24,463 nucleotides of DNA, taken from contig CAMLDT010000027.1 in assembly GCA_946479075.1 (NCBI GenBank), forward strand, positions 1-24,463. The letters run 5' to 3'. Positions 13,155-22,072 of this stretch are shown here, piece by piece (within the stretch, counting starts at the first letter, position 1; each line of letters begins with the position of its first letter). The DNA comes from an uncultured Polaromonas sp. GTDB taxonomy: Bacteria; Pseudomonadota; Gammaproteobacteria; Burkholderiales; Burkholderiaceae. Under the pieces are notes generated by a model that saw nothing but the letters and a program-made list of their open reading frames with translations, ran no database searches and was not told the DNA's origin. The position numbers and the translations under genes are program-made.

Positions 13155-15605
13155 ATGAACGCCCCCATCGACGTCTCCTTTTTCGCGCGCGCCGCCAAAC
13201 CGCTGACCAGCTACCGCAAGTACTGGGCAAGCCGCTTCGGCACGTCGAAATTCCTGCCCATGAGCCGGGCCGAGATGGACCAGCTGGGCTGGGACAGCTG
13301 CGACATCATCATCGTCACCGGCGATGCCTATGTGGACCACCCGAGCTTCGGCATGGCGGTCATCGGCCGCATGCTCGAAGCCCAGGGCTTTCGCGTCGGC
13401 ATCATCGCCCAGCCCGACTGGCAAAGCGCCGACCCCTTCAAGGCGCTGGGCAAGCCCAACCTGTTTTTCGGCGTGACCGCCGGCAACATGGATTCGATGA
13501 TCAACCGCTACACGGCGGACCGCAAGATCCGCAGCGACGACGCCTACACGCCCGGCGATATCGGCGGCAAGCGGCCGGATCGCGCGGCGATTGTGTATTC
13601 GCAGCGCTGCCGCGAAGCCTACAAAGACGTGCCCATCATCCTCGGCGGCATCGAAGGCTCGCTGCGCCGCATAGCGCATTACGACTACTGGTCCGACAAG
13701 GTGCGCCGCTCCATCGTGGTGGACGCCAAGTGCGACCTGCTGCTGTACGGCAATGCCGAGCGCGCGATTGTCGAGATCGCGCACCGCCTGGCCGCCAAAG
13801 AGCCGGTGGCCCGCATGACCGACATCCGCGGCACGGCCTTCATCCGCCGCAGCGGCGACGAGACGGCCGAGGGCTGGTTCGAGATCGATTCGACCAGCGT
13901 CGATGCGCCGGGCCGGGTCGAGGCGCATGTCAATCCCTATCTGATGATTTCGGAGCAGGCGAAAGAGCAGGGCGCCACCTGCGCCCGCGAGGACGAGGCG
14001 GCAGAGGTCGCGGCGAAGGCCGAGTCGGCCGGCTCGCCTTTTGTTTCCGTTCGCCCTGAGCCTGTTGAAGGGATCGCACCGGCTTCGACGGGCTCAGCCC
14101 GAACGGGAAAGCCTGCAGCAGCCCGAACAGACGTGGGCTCGACCATCCAGCCGCTGACCTTTGTGCCCAACCCCGCCTTGTCCCATATGCAGGGCAAGAT
14201 CAAGGTGCCGCCGCGTGATCGCTCGGTGATCCGCCTGCCGTCCTACGAACAGGTCAAAAGCGACGCCGTACTGTATGCCCACGCGAATCGCGTGCTGCAC
14301 CTGGAAACCAATCCCGGCAACGCGCGGGCGCTGGTGCAGGCGCACGGCGAGGGTGCGACCGCGCGCGACGTCTGGATCACGCCGCCGCCGATTCCGCTGA
14401 CCACCGCCGAGATGGATTACGTGTTTGATTTGCCGTATGCGCGTTCGCCGCACCCGGCTTACCAGGACGAAAACGGCAGCCACGACGGCGCGACCAAGAT
14501 CCCGGCTTGGGAAATGATCCGCTTTTCCGTGAACATCATGCGCGGCTGCTTCGGCGGCTGCACCTTCTGCTCCATCACCGAACATGAAGGGCGCATCATC
14601 CAGAGCCGGTCCGAAGATTCCGTGATCCGTGAGATCGAAGCCATCCGCGACACCGTCAAGGGTTTCACCGGCGCGATCTCCGACCTGGGCGGGCCGACCG
14701 CCAACATGTACCGCATTGGCTGCAAGTCGCCCGAGATCGAGGCCGCCTGCCGCAAGCCGAGCTGTGTTTACCCCGGCATCTGCTCCAACCTCAACACCGA
14801 CCACAACCCGCTGATCAAGATGTACCGCCGCGCGCGGGCGCTCAAGGGTGTGAAGAAAATCCTGATCAGCTCTGGCCTGCGGTACGACCTGGCGGTGCAG
14901 AGCCCCGAGTACGTGAAAGAGCTGGTTACGCACCATGTCGGCGGTTACCTCAAGATCGCCCCCGAGCACACCGAGCAGGGCCCGCTGACCAAGATGATGA
15001 AGCCCGGCATCGGCAGTTACGACAAGTTCAAGCAGCTGTTTGAAAAATACAGCCTGGAAGCCGGCAAGAAGCAGTTTCTGATTCCGTATTTCATCGCGGC
15101 CCACCCGGGCACCAGCGACGAAGACATGATGAACCTGGCGATCTGGCTCAAGAAAAACGGTTTCCGCGCTGACCAGGTGCAGACCTTTTACCCGTCGCCC
15201 ATGGCCACGGCCACGACGATGTACCACACCAACAAAAACCCGCTGCGCAAGATCACGCGCGACAGCGAGACGGTGGACATCGTGCGCGGCGACAAACGCC
15301 GCCGCTTGCACAAGGCCTTTTTGCGTTACCACGATGCCAACAACTGGCCGCTGCTGCGCGAGGCGCTCAAAGCCATGGGGCGCGCCGACCTGATCGGCAA
15401 CGGCAAACACCATTTGATCCCGACCTTCCAGCCGATGACCGACGGCAGTTATGTCAGCGCGCGCAAGAAGAACTCGACGACGGTGGCCATGAAGCCTGCC
15501 ACCCCCGTCAAGGGCCGCCTCCTGACCCAGCACACTGGCCTGCCGCCGCGCGACAACGGGTCGGGCAAGCCTGCAAACAAACCCCTGGTTCGCAAGCCGC
15601 GCTGA
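13155..15605 (+). CDS. ygiQ: YgiQ-family radical SAM protein with an in-frame repeat insertion
   Basis: This 816-residue cytoplasmic protein has the YgiQ layout. The N-terminal part, [46 protein letters not shown], resembles a cobalamin-binding fold. The radical SAM core follows, with its [4Fe-4S] motif [18 protein letters not shown] (CX3CX2C, Cys465, 469, 472). The C-terminus ends in a basic, probably disordered tail. YgiQ is widely conserved but its reaction is unknown. E. coli YgiQ is about 740 residues from memory; the extra length here falls mostly at about 280-325 and in the tail. Residues about 298-318 are encoded by a REP-like palindrome and read [11 protein letters not shown]...TGSARTG. 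There is no clear Shine-Dalgarno (CAAAGCCTCCC before ATG). Confidence 0.93.
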   Translation: MNAPIDVSFFARAAKPLTSYRKYWASRFGTSKFLPMSRAEMDQLGWDSCDIIIVTGDAYVDHPSFGMAVIGRMLEAQGFRVGIIAQPDWQSADPFKALGKPNLFFGVTAGNMDSMINRYTADRKIRSDDAYTPGDIGGKRPDRAAIVYSQRCREAYKDVPIILGGIEGSLRRIAHYDYWSDKVRRSIVVDAKCDLLLYGNAERAIVEIAHRLAAKEPVARMTDIRGTAFIRRSGDETAEGWFEIDSTSVDAPGRVEAHVNPYLMISEQAKEQGATCAREDEAAEVAAKAESAGSPFVSVRPEPVEGIAPASTGSARTGKPAAARTDVGSTIQPLTFVPNPALSHMQGKIKVPPRDRSVIRLPSYEQVKSDAVLYAHANRVLHLETNPGNARALVQAHGEGATARDVWITPPPIPLTTAEMDYVFDLPYARSPHPAYQDENGSHDGATKIPAWEMIRFSVNIMRGCFGGCTFCSITEHEGRIIQSRSEDSVIREIEAIRDTVKGFTGAISDLGGPTANMYRIGCKSPEIEAACRKPSCVYPGICSNLNTDHNPLIKMYRRARALKGVKKILISSGLRYDLAVQSPEYVKELVTHHVGGYLKIAPEHTEQGPLTKMMKPGIGSYDKFKQLFEKYSLEAGKKQFLIPYFIAAHPGTSDEDMMNLAIWLKKNGFRADQVQTFYPSPMATATTMYHTNKNPLRKITRDSETVDIVRGDKRRRLHKAFLRYHDANNWPLLREALKAMGRADLIGNGKHHLIPTFQPMTDGSYVSARKKNSTTVAMKPATPVKGRLLTQHTGLPPRDNGSGKPANKPLVRKPR
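14047..14106. repeat. REP-like imperfect palindrome inside the ygiQ coding sequence
   Basis: The left arm CCGTTCGCCCTGAGCCTGTTGAAGGG (26 nt, given as CCGTTCGCCCTGAGC and CTGTTGAAGGG) pairs with a right arm whose reverse complement is CCGTTCGGGCTGAGC then CCGTCGAAGCCG, with about 6 nt between. The core TTCGACGGGCTCAGCCCGAAC matches a repeat I recall as abundant in betaproteobacterial and sphingomonad genomes, where it is often translated as RPEPVEG or FDRLSPNG-like strings. Length is a multiple of three with no stop, so the ygiQ frame is kept. Confidence 0.82.
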
Positions 15606-15665
15606 CACCTTCTTCCTGGTTTGGAGTCAAATCGGGCGCCAGCCCCCGCCAGTCGGGCGTCACCA

Positions 15666-15685
15666 GCTATCAAATCTGTAGTGAT
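15666..15685 (+). repeat. Partial copy (first 20 bp) of the interspersed repeat
   Basis: GCTATCAAATCTGTAGTGAT matches the opening of copies 4 and 5 (GCTATC, near-palindromic GATAGC/GTAGCT) but the AAGGGCTGGAGGC part is missing. It lies in the 289-bp gap between the convergent ygiQ and LuxR genes. Nothing else in that gap is recognisable except a GCGGGC/GCCCGC hairpin near 15846 with no T-run. Confidence 0.5.
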
Positions 15686-15894
15686 CTTGAGCCGACGGTG
15701 TGAACTTTATCGAAACAGTGCCCGTCGCCTTCAGCATCCTGCGGGGCCGGGATTAGCCTTGGGCCATCCATGACGGAACGAGCCGGTTGCAGCAACTTCC
15801 GGGCCGTGAGCCATGAAACGCAAATGCTTCCCGCCTTTACGCCGCGGGCGCAGCCCGCTATGGATGTTGGTCGCGTACCGGAGGGCTAAGCGGC

Positions 15895-16626
15895 TCAGTG
15901 CAGCCGGTCCGCCAGTTGTGCCAGGCCGGCGCGGCGGTGCACGCCGAGTTTTTCGAACAGGCGCTGCAGGTAGGTGCGCACGCTGGGCAGGGCGATGGCG
16001 AGTTCGCGGGCGATCTCCTTGTCGGTCAGGCCGCGGCAGACGCAGCGGGCCACTTCCAGCTCGCGCCGGCTCAAGGCTGCCAGCGGCAGGGTCGATGGGG
16101 CGGGCTGCGAGCGGCGCGCGCGACGCAGCGCGGCCACGAAGGCTGGCTCCAGCAGGTCCAGCAGTTGCTTGTCATGGGCGGTGAACTCGCTGCCGCTGCG
16201 GCCGCGCCAGATGCGCAGATCGCCCAGCGCCTCGTTGCCGTCGAAGGCATGCAGGTTGATGCCCCAGTGCAGGCCGTCGCGCGCCAGGAAGTCATTGAAG
16301 AACTCGGTTTTCAGGAACTCCCGGCGCGGCATCACTTCACTGACCAGGGTCGCATGGCGGCGGGATTGCAGCGCGAAGGTGATCGGGTCGCGGTACTGGT
16401 ACCAGGCCTCGTAGCGCTGCAGGTTGGCCGGGTCCATGTTGATGGCCACGGGCTGCGAAAAGCAGCCTGCCGGCGCGCTCCAGATGTAAGAGGCAAAGTG
16501 GTTGGCGCGGAACAGCGCCAGCGTGGCCTCGCCCATGCGCTCGCGGATCTCGCGCTCGTTCAGATCTTCGGCCAGCAGCGAAAAGCAGGTGGCCAGGGCG
16601 CGTTGCTCATTGCCGGAAAGAAACAT
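15895..16626 (-). CDS. LuxR-family transcriptional regulator
   Basis: This 243-residue protein starts at ATG 16626 with GGAGG six bases upstream; the in-frame ATG at 16641 overlaps that Shine-Dalgarno and is rejected. Residues 1-165 form a sensor-like domain (MFLSGNEQRALATCFSLLAEDL..., RYEAWYQYRDPIT, EFFNDFLARDGLHWGINLHAFDG, LRIWRGRSGSEF) resembling GAF/autoinducer-type folds, with no receiver domain. Residues 178-243 are the LuxR helix-turn-helix (LSRRELEVARCVCRGLTDKEIARELAIALPSVRTYLQRLFEKLGVHRRAGL). The ligand is unknown. It is divergent from the amidase gene with 176 bp between them, and is the likely regulator of that gene. Confidence 0.9.
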   Translation of the reverse strand: MFLSGNEQRALATCFSLLAEDLNEREIRERMGEATLALFRANHFASYIWSAPAGCFSQPVAINMDPANLQRYEAWYQYRDPITFALQSRRHATLVSEVMPRREFLKTEFFNDFLARDGLHWGINLHAFDGNEALGDLRIWRGRSGSEFTAHDKQLLDLLEPAFVAALRRARRSQPAPSTLPLAALSRRELEVARCVCRGLTDKEIARELAIALPSVRTYLQRLFEKLGVHRRAGLAQLADRLH

Positions 16627-16802
16627 GACAGGCCTCCACAAAGAAACCGGGGAACGGGGAGCGGTTGAAGACCGTGTGATCTAGCAAGACTAGCGCCAAC
16701 CACCGTGCCGGTCAATCTGCCGTGTCATTGGTTTCGATGACAGACAGCCTGCACGGCAAACGCGATGATTTCGCGGCAAGCAACACCCCACCAGGAGCGA
16801 CC

Positions 16803-18320
16803 ATGGCCCGTTTTTCCCTTCCACACACCTGCAGTGCGCTGGCGGCGGCCGCCGCGCTGTCCGCCTGCAGCGGACCGGGCGGCCTGCGCGGCACGCCAGA
16901 CATCGACACGCTCACCGCCAACGAAGCCGCCACGCGTATCTGCAGTGGTGAGCTGAGCAGCGAAGCCCTGATGCAAGCCTATCTGGGACGCGCCAAAGGC
17001 CGGCCTGAGCTCAACGCCTTTGTCACGCTGGACGAAACCGGCGCCCTGCAGGCCGCGCGCGCGGCCGACCAGCGCCGCGCCGGGGGCGGTGCCTGCCTGC
17101 CGCTGCAGGGCGTGCCCATCGTCGTCAAGGACAACATCCAGGCCCGGGGCCTGCCTGCCACCGCCGGCACACCCGCGCTGAAAACCTTTGTGCCCCTTGC
17201 CGATGCACCCGTGCTGCAAAAGCTGCGCGATGCCGGCGCCATCGTGCTCGGCAAGACCAATATGCACGAGCTGGCCTTCGGCATTTCGGGCTACAACCCG
17301 GCCTTCAACACCGGGCCCAACCCCGGTGTACGCAATGCCTATGACGCCAGCAAGATGGCCGGCGGCTCGTCGGCCGGCAGCGCCGCCGCACTGGGTGCGC
17401 GCATGGCGCCTGCCGGCTTGGGCACCGACACCGGCGGTTCGCTGCGCATCCCCTGCGCACTCAATGGCTGCGCTTCGCTGCGGCCGAGCATGGGGCGTTA
17501 TCCGCAGGGCGGCATTGCACCGATCTCGCACACCCGTGACACGGCCGGACCGATGGCCGTGGCCATGGCCGACGTGGAGTTGCTGGACCGCGTGGTAACC
17601 GGCGCGCCCGCGCTGCTGCCCGCCGACCTTCAAGGTGTTCGCCTCGGCGTGGTGCCCGGCTTTCTGGCCAACCTGGACAGCGACACGCGGGCCGCCTGGG
17701 AAACTGCGCTGGTCCGCATTAAGGCGGCCGGCGTGACCGTGATCGATGTCGCCATGCCGCAGCTCGCCGATCTCAACGGCAAGGTCGGTTTTCCGGTGGC
17801 GATGTACGAGGCGTATGACGACATGGTGGCCTACCTGGCCCGCTACAACACCGGCATCAGCATCAACCAGATGGTCGCGGGCATTGTCAGCCCGGATGTG
17901 AAGGGCACTTACGAGGCCCTGGTGCTGACGCGCAAGCTGCCCGGGCCGAACGGCTTGGTCGATGCCGCGCCGATCTACCAGGCGGCGATGACCGTGCACC
18001 GGCCTGCGCTGGTCAAGCTGTATGCCGACACCTTTGCCGGGCAGCGGCTCGATGCGCTGGTGTTTCCCACCGTGCCGCGCACTGCGCTGCCGGCGACGCC
18101 CGAGGCCAGCAGCGTGGAGAACTTCGGCCTGTTCATCCAGAACACCGATCCCGGCAGCAACGCCGGCATTCCCGGCATCCAGCTGCCCATGGGCCTGGGT
18201 GCCAGCAGCCGCCTGCCTGTCGGGCTGGAACTGGATGGGCCAGCCGGCAGCGACCGGCGGCTGATTGCGATTGGCCTGGCGCTTGAAAAGGTGTTGGGGC
18301 GTTTGCCTGCGCCGCGTTAG
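16803..18320 (+). CDS. Amidase-signature family hydrolase, probable lipoprotein
   Basis: This 505-residue protein starts at ATG 16803 with CAGGAG before it; the frame opens at 16722, but that start adds 27 polar residues ahead of the signal. MARFSLPHTCSALAAAAALSAC is a probable lipoprotein signal (lipobox LSAC, Cys22), so the enzyme may sit at the periplasmic face of a membrane. The amidase-signature triad is complete: Lys109 (VPIVVKDNIQ), Ser189 (AGGSSAGSAAA) and nucleophile Ser213 (GTDTGGSLRIP). The 24-residue gap between the serines equals that in FAAH. The family hydrolyses amides such as indoleacetamide, nicotinamide-like compounds or fatty amides; the substrate here is unknown. The LuxR gene opposite is a likely regulator. 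Confidence 0.93.
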   Translation: MARFSLPHTCSALAAAAALSACSGPGGLRGTPDIDTLTANEAATRICSGELSSEALMQAYLGRAKGRPELNAFVTLDETGALQAARAADQRRAGGGACLPLQGVPIVVKDNIQARGLPATAGTPALKTFVPLADAPVLQKLRDAGAIVLGKTNMHELAFGISGYNPAFNTGPNPGVRNAYDASKMAGGSSAGSAAALGARMAPAGLGTDTGGSLRIPCALNGCASLRPSMGRYPQGGIAPISHTRDTAGPMAVAMADVELLDRVVTGAPALLPADLQGVRLGVVPGFLANLDSDTRAAWETALVRIKAAGVTVIDVAMPQLADLNGKVGFPVAMYEAYDDMVAYLARYNTGISINQMVAGIVSPDVKGTYEALVLTRKLPGPNGLVDAAPIYQAAMTVHRPALVKLYADTFAGQRLDALVFPTVPRTALPATPEASSVENFGLFIQNTDPGSNAGIPGIQLPMGLGASSRLPVGLELDGPAGSDRRLIAIGLALEKVLGRLPAPR

Positions 18321-18334
18321 GGGCTTCCCGGTTT

Positions 18335-18395
18335 GCTATCTGTTTGATAGCTGCTTGCGCCCGTGGGACAAGGGCTGGAGGCTATTTTTGTTCAT
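18335..18395 (+). repeat. Interspersed ~60-bp intergenic repeat, copy 4
   Basis: GCTATCTGTTTGATAGCTGC opens the element (a GCTATC/GATAGC inverted repeat), followed by TTGCGCCCGTGGGAC and AAGGGCTGGAGGCTATTTTT, ending GTTCAT. It lies between the convergent amidase and TauE/SafE genes, and its far end contains the TGA (18392-18394) of the TauE/SafE gene. Confidence 0.85.
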
Positions 18396-19138
18396 AAACC
18401 CTGCCAGACCAGCCAGCCACCCAGCGCCAGCAGCCCCCACATGAAGAAGGCGCGAAAGCTGTCCTGGCTCAACTCGTCGCGCAGGCGCTGGCCCAGCCAC
18501 ATGCCCAGCAGCGCAGGCATCAGCATCAGCATCGACTGCGCGGCGGAGTCTGCGTTGAGGTGCCGGCTGCCGGCCAGCGTGACGGCCAGCGCGATGGTCG
18601 AGACCGTGAAACACAGGCCCAGCGCCTGCGCCATCTCGTCCTTCTTCAGCTTCAGTGCCTGAAGGTAAGGAACAGCCGGCAGCACGAAGACACCTGTGGC
18701 TGCCGTCAGCAGTCCGGTCAGCATGCCGGCAATGCCCGAAACCACCATCTCATGCCGCGGCTGTGGCGGCGGCAGGCGCAGTCCCATCAGTCCGGCCGCC
18801 GCATACATCACCAGGCTCAGGCCCAGCCACAACATGGCACCGCCGGCTGCGCCGCTCATCCAGCCGCGACCCAGTGCCACACCGAGGCAGACGCCGGCCA
18901 GCAGCGGCCAAAGCCGCTTTGCCAGCGTGCGCAAATGCCCGCCACGTGCCATCTGCCAGAGATTGGTCACGAGCGAGGGCAACACCAGAAGTGCGGCGCC
19001 CTCGGCCACCGGCATCATCAGCCCGAGCAGGCCCATGGCCACCGTCGGCAGGCCCATGCCCAGCACGCCCTTGACACCGCCTGCGGCGAAAAAAACAAAA
19101 CTCACGAGCATGAACTCGTGGGTGGTCGGGACAAACAT
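18392..19138 (-). CDS. TauE/SafE-type (TSUP) membrane permease
   Basis: This 248-residue integral membrane protein starts at ATG 19138 with GGAG eight bases upstream. About eight hydrophobic helices are visible, arranged as two similar halves. The first has the conserved opening FVFFAAGGVKGVLGMGLPTVAMGLL and the second has VVSGIAGMLTGLLTAATGVFVLPAVPYLQALKL. These paired G-x-x-x-G/P motifs are the mark of the sulfite-exporter TauE/SafE family, which moves small organic or sulfur-containing anions. The substrate is unknown. It is divergent from a LysR-type gene with 95 bp between them, the usual arrangement of a regulator and its target. The stop falls in the end of repeat copy 4. Confidence 0.88.
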   Translation of the reverse strand: MFVPTTHEFMLVSFVFFAAGGVKGVLGMGLPTVAMGLLGLMMPVAEGAALLVLPSLVTNLWQMARGGHLRTLAKRLWPLLAGVCLGVALGRGWMSGAAGGAMLWLGLSLVMYAAAGLMGLRLPPPQPRHEMVVSGIAGMLTGLLTAATGVFVLPAVPYLQALKLKKDEMAQALGLCFTVSTIALAVTLAGSRHLNADSAAQSMLMLMPALLGMWLGQRLRDELSQDSFRAFFMWGLLALGGWLVWQGL

Positions 19139-19233
19139 GTGCGCTCCGTAAAACCAGGGCCTGCAGTGTCGCGCGGCGTGGCTGCCGTGACCATCTGTCT
19201 TTGCTTGAGGTAGGCTCAGCGCTGTGTTGATTC

Positions 19234-20142
19234 ATGGGCAACGAGATGCGTTTTGACTGGACCGATCTTCAGCTTTTTGTGTTTGCCTGCGAAGCCGGCA
19301 GCATGACCGCCGCCGCCGAACGCGCACATCTGACGCTGGCCGCCGCCAGTGCGCGGCTGCGCGGCATGGAAGAACAGGCCGGCGTCGCGCTGCTGAGCCG
19401 CCATTCGCGCGGGGTGAAGCCCACACCGGCCGGCGAGGCCCTGCTGCGCCACGCCCACGCGGTGCTGGCGCAGATGGCGCAGCTGCGCGGCGAACTGGCC
19501 CTGCATGGCCGCGGCGCGCTTGGCAAGATCCACCTGATGTGCAACACGGCGGCGCTGGTGCAACATCTGCCGCCGTTGCTCGCAAAGTTTCTGCAGCAGC
19601 ATCCGGCCATAGACACCGTGGTCGAGGAAAGCGCCAGCCACCTGACGGTGCAGGCGGTGCGGCAGGGCGCGACGGACATCGGCATTGCATCGGATGTCGA
19701 GGACATGACCGGCCTGCAAACGGCCTTTTTCTGCAAGGACCCGCTGGTTCTGGTGTTGCCGCGCGGCCATGCGCTGGCGCGCCAGCGCAGTGTTGCCTTT
19801 GCGCAGGCGCTGGACACCGACCTGGTCGGCTACGCCACCACCAGCGCGCTGCACACCTACTTGAGCCTGCAGGCCGCGCGGCTCGGCAAACCGATGCGCC
19901 TGCGCGCCAGCCTCGGCAGTTTTGACGCGATACGCACGCTGGTGGGGCAGGGGGTGGGTGCGGCGGTGATGCCGGCGGCCGTGCTGACGAAGGACCACAA
20001 GCGGCTTACCGTGCGGCCCCTGGCCGATGTGTGGGCCAAACGCTCGCTGGTGGTCTGCGCCTTGCCGGGCCTGGCGAAGACGCAGCCGGCTGGGCGCTTG
20101 TTCGCCTTCCTGGCGGCTGGTGCCAAACCTCAAGCCAGGTAA
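19234..20142 (+). CDS. LysR-type transcriptional regulator
   Basis: This is a 302-residue protein from ATG 19234. An internal ATG at 19246 (MRFDWTDLQLFVFACEAGS) matches the usual opening of this LysR subgroup and may be the true start; neither has a strong Shine-Dalgarno. The N-terminal winged helix-turn-helix is clear (LQLFVFACEAGSMTAAAERAHLTLAAASARLRGMEEQAGVALLSRHSRGVKPTPAGEALL). Residues from about 95 on form the periplasmic-binding-like ligand domain (GKIHLMCNTAALVQHLPPLLAKFLQQHPAIDTVVEES, DIGIASDVEDM, GVGAAVMPAAVL). It faces away from the TauE/SafE gene, which it probably controls. Ligand unknown. Confidence 0.92.
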   Translation: MGNEMRFDWTDLQLFVFACEAGSMTAAAERAHLTLAAASARLRGMEEQAGVALLSRHSRGVKPTPAGEALLRHAHAVLAQMAQLRGELALHGRGALGKIHLMCNTAALVQHLPPLLAKFLQQHPAIDTVVEESASHLTVQAVRQGATDIGIASDVEDMTGLQTAFFCKDPLVLVLPRGHALARQRSVAFAQALDTDLVGYATTSALHTYLSLQAARLGKPMRLRASLGSFDAIRTLVGQGVGAAVMPAAVLTKDHKRLTVRPLADVWAKRSLVVCALPGLAKTQPAGRLFAFLAAGAKPQAR

Positions 20143-20167
20143 TGCCCGCAAAGCCCATCAAAGCCCG

Positions 20168-20476
20168 TCAAAGTCCGGTGTAAAGCCCGATCATCCCCAC
20201 TTCCGTCTGCACCGGTGGCGCCACGCAGCGATCCCTGATGCCCGCCAGGAAAGCGCGGAACGCTTCCACCTTCATCAGCGGACTCTCGTCTGCCTCGCCT
20301 TCACGCGTGGCCACGTGCATGAAGCTCACCCCGTCGTCGAGCCGAAACGTCTGATACCGCAAGCCCGCCGGCTTGTCCCGCGCAAGCTGCGCAAACACCT
20401 GCTCGATCAGCCGCTGGTTTTCATCGGCCAGTTCCGGCTTGACCGTGTAACGCACCACCACTGTTTTCATGTTCAT
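20168..20476 (-). CDS. ABM-type small ferredoxin-like monooxygenase domain protein
   Basis: This 102-residue protein starts at ATG 20476, which overlaps the TGA of the MFS gene (ATGA, 20473-20476), and AAGGAG precedes it within that gene. The pattern of strands and helices (MKTVVVRYTVKPELADENQRLIEQVFAQL, LRYQTFRLDDGVSFMHVATREG, FRAFLAGIRDRC) fits the antibiotic biosynthesis monooxygenase-like fold. That fold is used by quinone-forming monooxygenases and by stress proteins. It has no signal peptide. Being coupled to an exporter suggests it modifies or senses the exported compound. The 3' end overlaps imperfect 10-bp repeats (AAAGCCCRTC) at 20150-20179. Confidence 0.75.
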   Translation of the reverse strand: MNMKTVVVRYTVKPELADENQRLIEQVFAQLARDKPAGLRYQTFRLDDGVSFMHVATREGEADESPLMKVEAFRAFLAGIRDRCVAPPVQTEVGMIGLYTGL

Positions 20477-21906
20477 GATTTCACTCCTTGTATTGCCGCC
20501 GTATTGTTCTGGGCTGTGCGCGGTTTCAGCCGCCAGCCCACCGCCGCGCCGGCGAGCGAAAGCGCCGCGGTCACCATCAACACCGCCGTGAAGCCGGCGC
20601 CGAACTGCTGCGGGCTGGCATAGCCGCCGACCTGCGTGAACACGGCGACCGCCAGCGCCACGCCGAACACGCCGCCCAGTTGCCGCAAGGTGTTGAACAG
20701 GCCCGCCGCCTTGCCCATGTCGGGCGGCTCTACCGCGCCCAGCACGGCGCTTTGCACCGCGGGCATGGCCATCGAAATGCCGCCGCCGGCCACCGCGAGC
20801 GGCAACACCCACATGCCGTAGCCGGCATCGGCGCCCTGTGACGCCAGCGCCGCCAGCCACACCAGGCCCACCGCCTGCAGCACCAGGCCCACGACCACCA
20901 GCGCCTTTTCGCCCACGCGCTTGACCAGGCCGCCTGCCACCGGCGCCACCAGGAACAGCGTGGCTGTCCAGGGCAGCATGCTGGCGCCTGCGGCCAGCGG
21001 CGACAGCTGCCACACCACCTGAAAGAACTGCGCCATGAAAAACAGCGTGCCGAGCAGCGACGCCGTCAGCAGGAAGCTCACGGCCAGCCCCACCGCCAGC
21101 ACCGGTGAGCGGAACAGCCGCGGCGGCACCATCGCGTCCCAGGCACGCAATCGCTGCGAGGCCACGAACCAGGCCCCCAGCAAAGCGCCGCCGCCCAGCG
21201 ACAACAGCACCTCTGCGCTGCCCCAGCCATCGCGGTTGCCGCGCACCAGGCCCCACACAAAGCCGAGCAGCGAGGTGGTCATCAGCGCAGCGCCCAACAG
21301 ATCCAGCGGCGCCGACGCAGCCCTGCCTTCCGGCACCTTGGCCAGCGTCAGCCACACCACCCCCAGGGCCACCGGCAGGTTGATCCAGAAGATCCACTGC
21401 CAGGCCAGCCCGTGCACGATGGCGCCGCCGACAAGCGGCCCCGCCAGCACGCCCAGCCCGGTGATCCCGGCAAAAAGTCCCAGCGCCCTGGCGCGTTGCG
21501 CCGGCGCAAACGCCGCGCCCAGCAGCGCCATCGAAATCGGCATGACCAGCGCCGCCCCCGCGCCCTGCACGGCCCGCGCCGCGATCAGCCAGCCCGTGCC
21601 CGGTGCCACTGCGCAGGCCGCCGACGCCAGCGCAAACAGCAGCAGCCCCAGCACGTACATGCGGCGCCGCCCGAAGCGATCGCCCAACGCCGCACCCGTC
21701 ATCAGCAGCGTGGCGAAGCAGAGCGAATAGGCGTTGACCGTCCACTCCAGCGCCTCGACGGAGGCGGCCAGGTCGTGCCGCAGCGTGTCCAGGGCGGTGG
21801 TCACCACCATCGCGTCAAGGACGGCCATGAAGGAGCCGGCTGCGGTCAGCCCCAGCACCCAGCGCTGGGTGGGGGTGAATTCCGTGGGTTGATGGGTGTG
21901 CTGCAT
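20473..21906 (-). CDS. DHA2-type MFS efflux transporter (EmrB/QacA family)
   Basis: This 477-residue inner-membrane protein starts at ATG 21906 with AAAGGA upstream. It has the length and pattern of 14-helix DHA2 drug exporters: an opening FTPTQRWVLGLTAAGSFMAVLDAMVVTTALDTLRHDLAAS (motif D1-like, with Asp in helix 1), motif A-type GAALGDRFGRRRMYVLGLLLFALAS, and motif C-like helix 5 GLGVLAGPLVGGAIVHGLAWQWIFWINLPVALGVV. It exports lipophilic drugs or metabolites using proton motive force. It is the first gene of a two-gene operon with the ABM protein, divergent from the ECF sigma gene (about 166 bp apart). Confidence 0.93.
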   Translation of the reverse strand: MQHTHQPTEFTPTQRWVLGLTAAGSFMAVLDAMVVTTALDTLRHDLAASVEALEWTVNAYSLCFATLLMTGAALGDRFGRRRMYVLGLLLFALASAACAVAPGTGWLIAARAVQGAGAALVMPISMALLGAAFAPAQRARALGLFAGITGLGVLAGPLVGGAIVHGLAWQWIFWINLPVALGVVWLTLAKVPEGRAASAPLDLLGAALMTTSLLGFVWGLVRGNRDGWGSAEVLLSLGGGALLGAWFVASQRLRAWDAMVPPRLFRSPVLAVGLAVSFLLTASLLGTLFFMAQFFQVVWQLSPLAAGASMLPWTATLFLVAPVAGGLVKRVGEKALVVVGLVLQAVGLVWLAALASQGADAGYGMWVLPLAVAGGGISMAMPAVQSAVLGAVEPPDMGKAAGLFNTLRQLGGVFGVALAVAVFTQVGGYASPQQFGAGFTAVLMVTAALSLAGAAVGWRLKPRTAQNNTAAIQGVKS

Positions 21907-22072
21907 GGGCTTGTATCCTTTCGTTGGTGCCTGCTGACAAAAGACGAAGGGCGGGGCCTAAACGATCCGGAAATATTTTTCGCGGGTACCGCATCCTTTC
22001 ACCCCTGCCAAACGTCTTCGCTGTGTCATTGCGGCTTTGACCCTGCATCCAGTTTTTTTAACCAAGGCTCCC

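Noticed and set aside
14094..15608. 504-codon minus-strand open frame
   Set aside because: Antisense shadow of ygiQ, whose radical SAM motif fixes the true strand.
15813..16184. 123-codon plus-strand frame with an MKRKCFPPL start
   Set aside because: Most of it is antisense to the LuxR gene and becomes Arg/Gly/Ala-rich. The first 28 codons lie in a gap but show no Shine-Dalgarno.
16725..17999. 424-codon minus-strand open frame
   Set aside because: Antisense shadow of the amidase gene with its intact catalytic triad.
20150..20179. Three imperfect 10-bp repeats (AAAGCCCRTC-like) at the LysR/ABM junction
   Set aside because: Short, degenerate and partly coding; too weak to call a functional repeat.
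20168..21745. 525-codon minus-strand open frame reaching into the MFS gene
   Set aside because: Only the last 102 codons, from ATG 20476, are the real ABM gene. The rest is an out-of-frame Gly/Ala/Arg-rich shadow of the MFS transporter.
21907..22072. Search for an ECF41-type promoter (TGTCACA with downstream CGTC) between the MFS and sigma genes
   Set aside because: TGTCATT at 22025 and several CGTC-like strings exist, but none has the right order and spacing on either strand.
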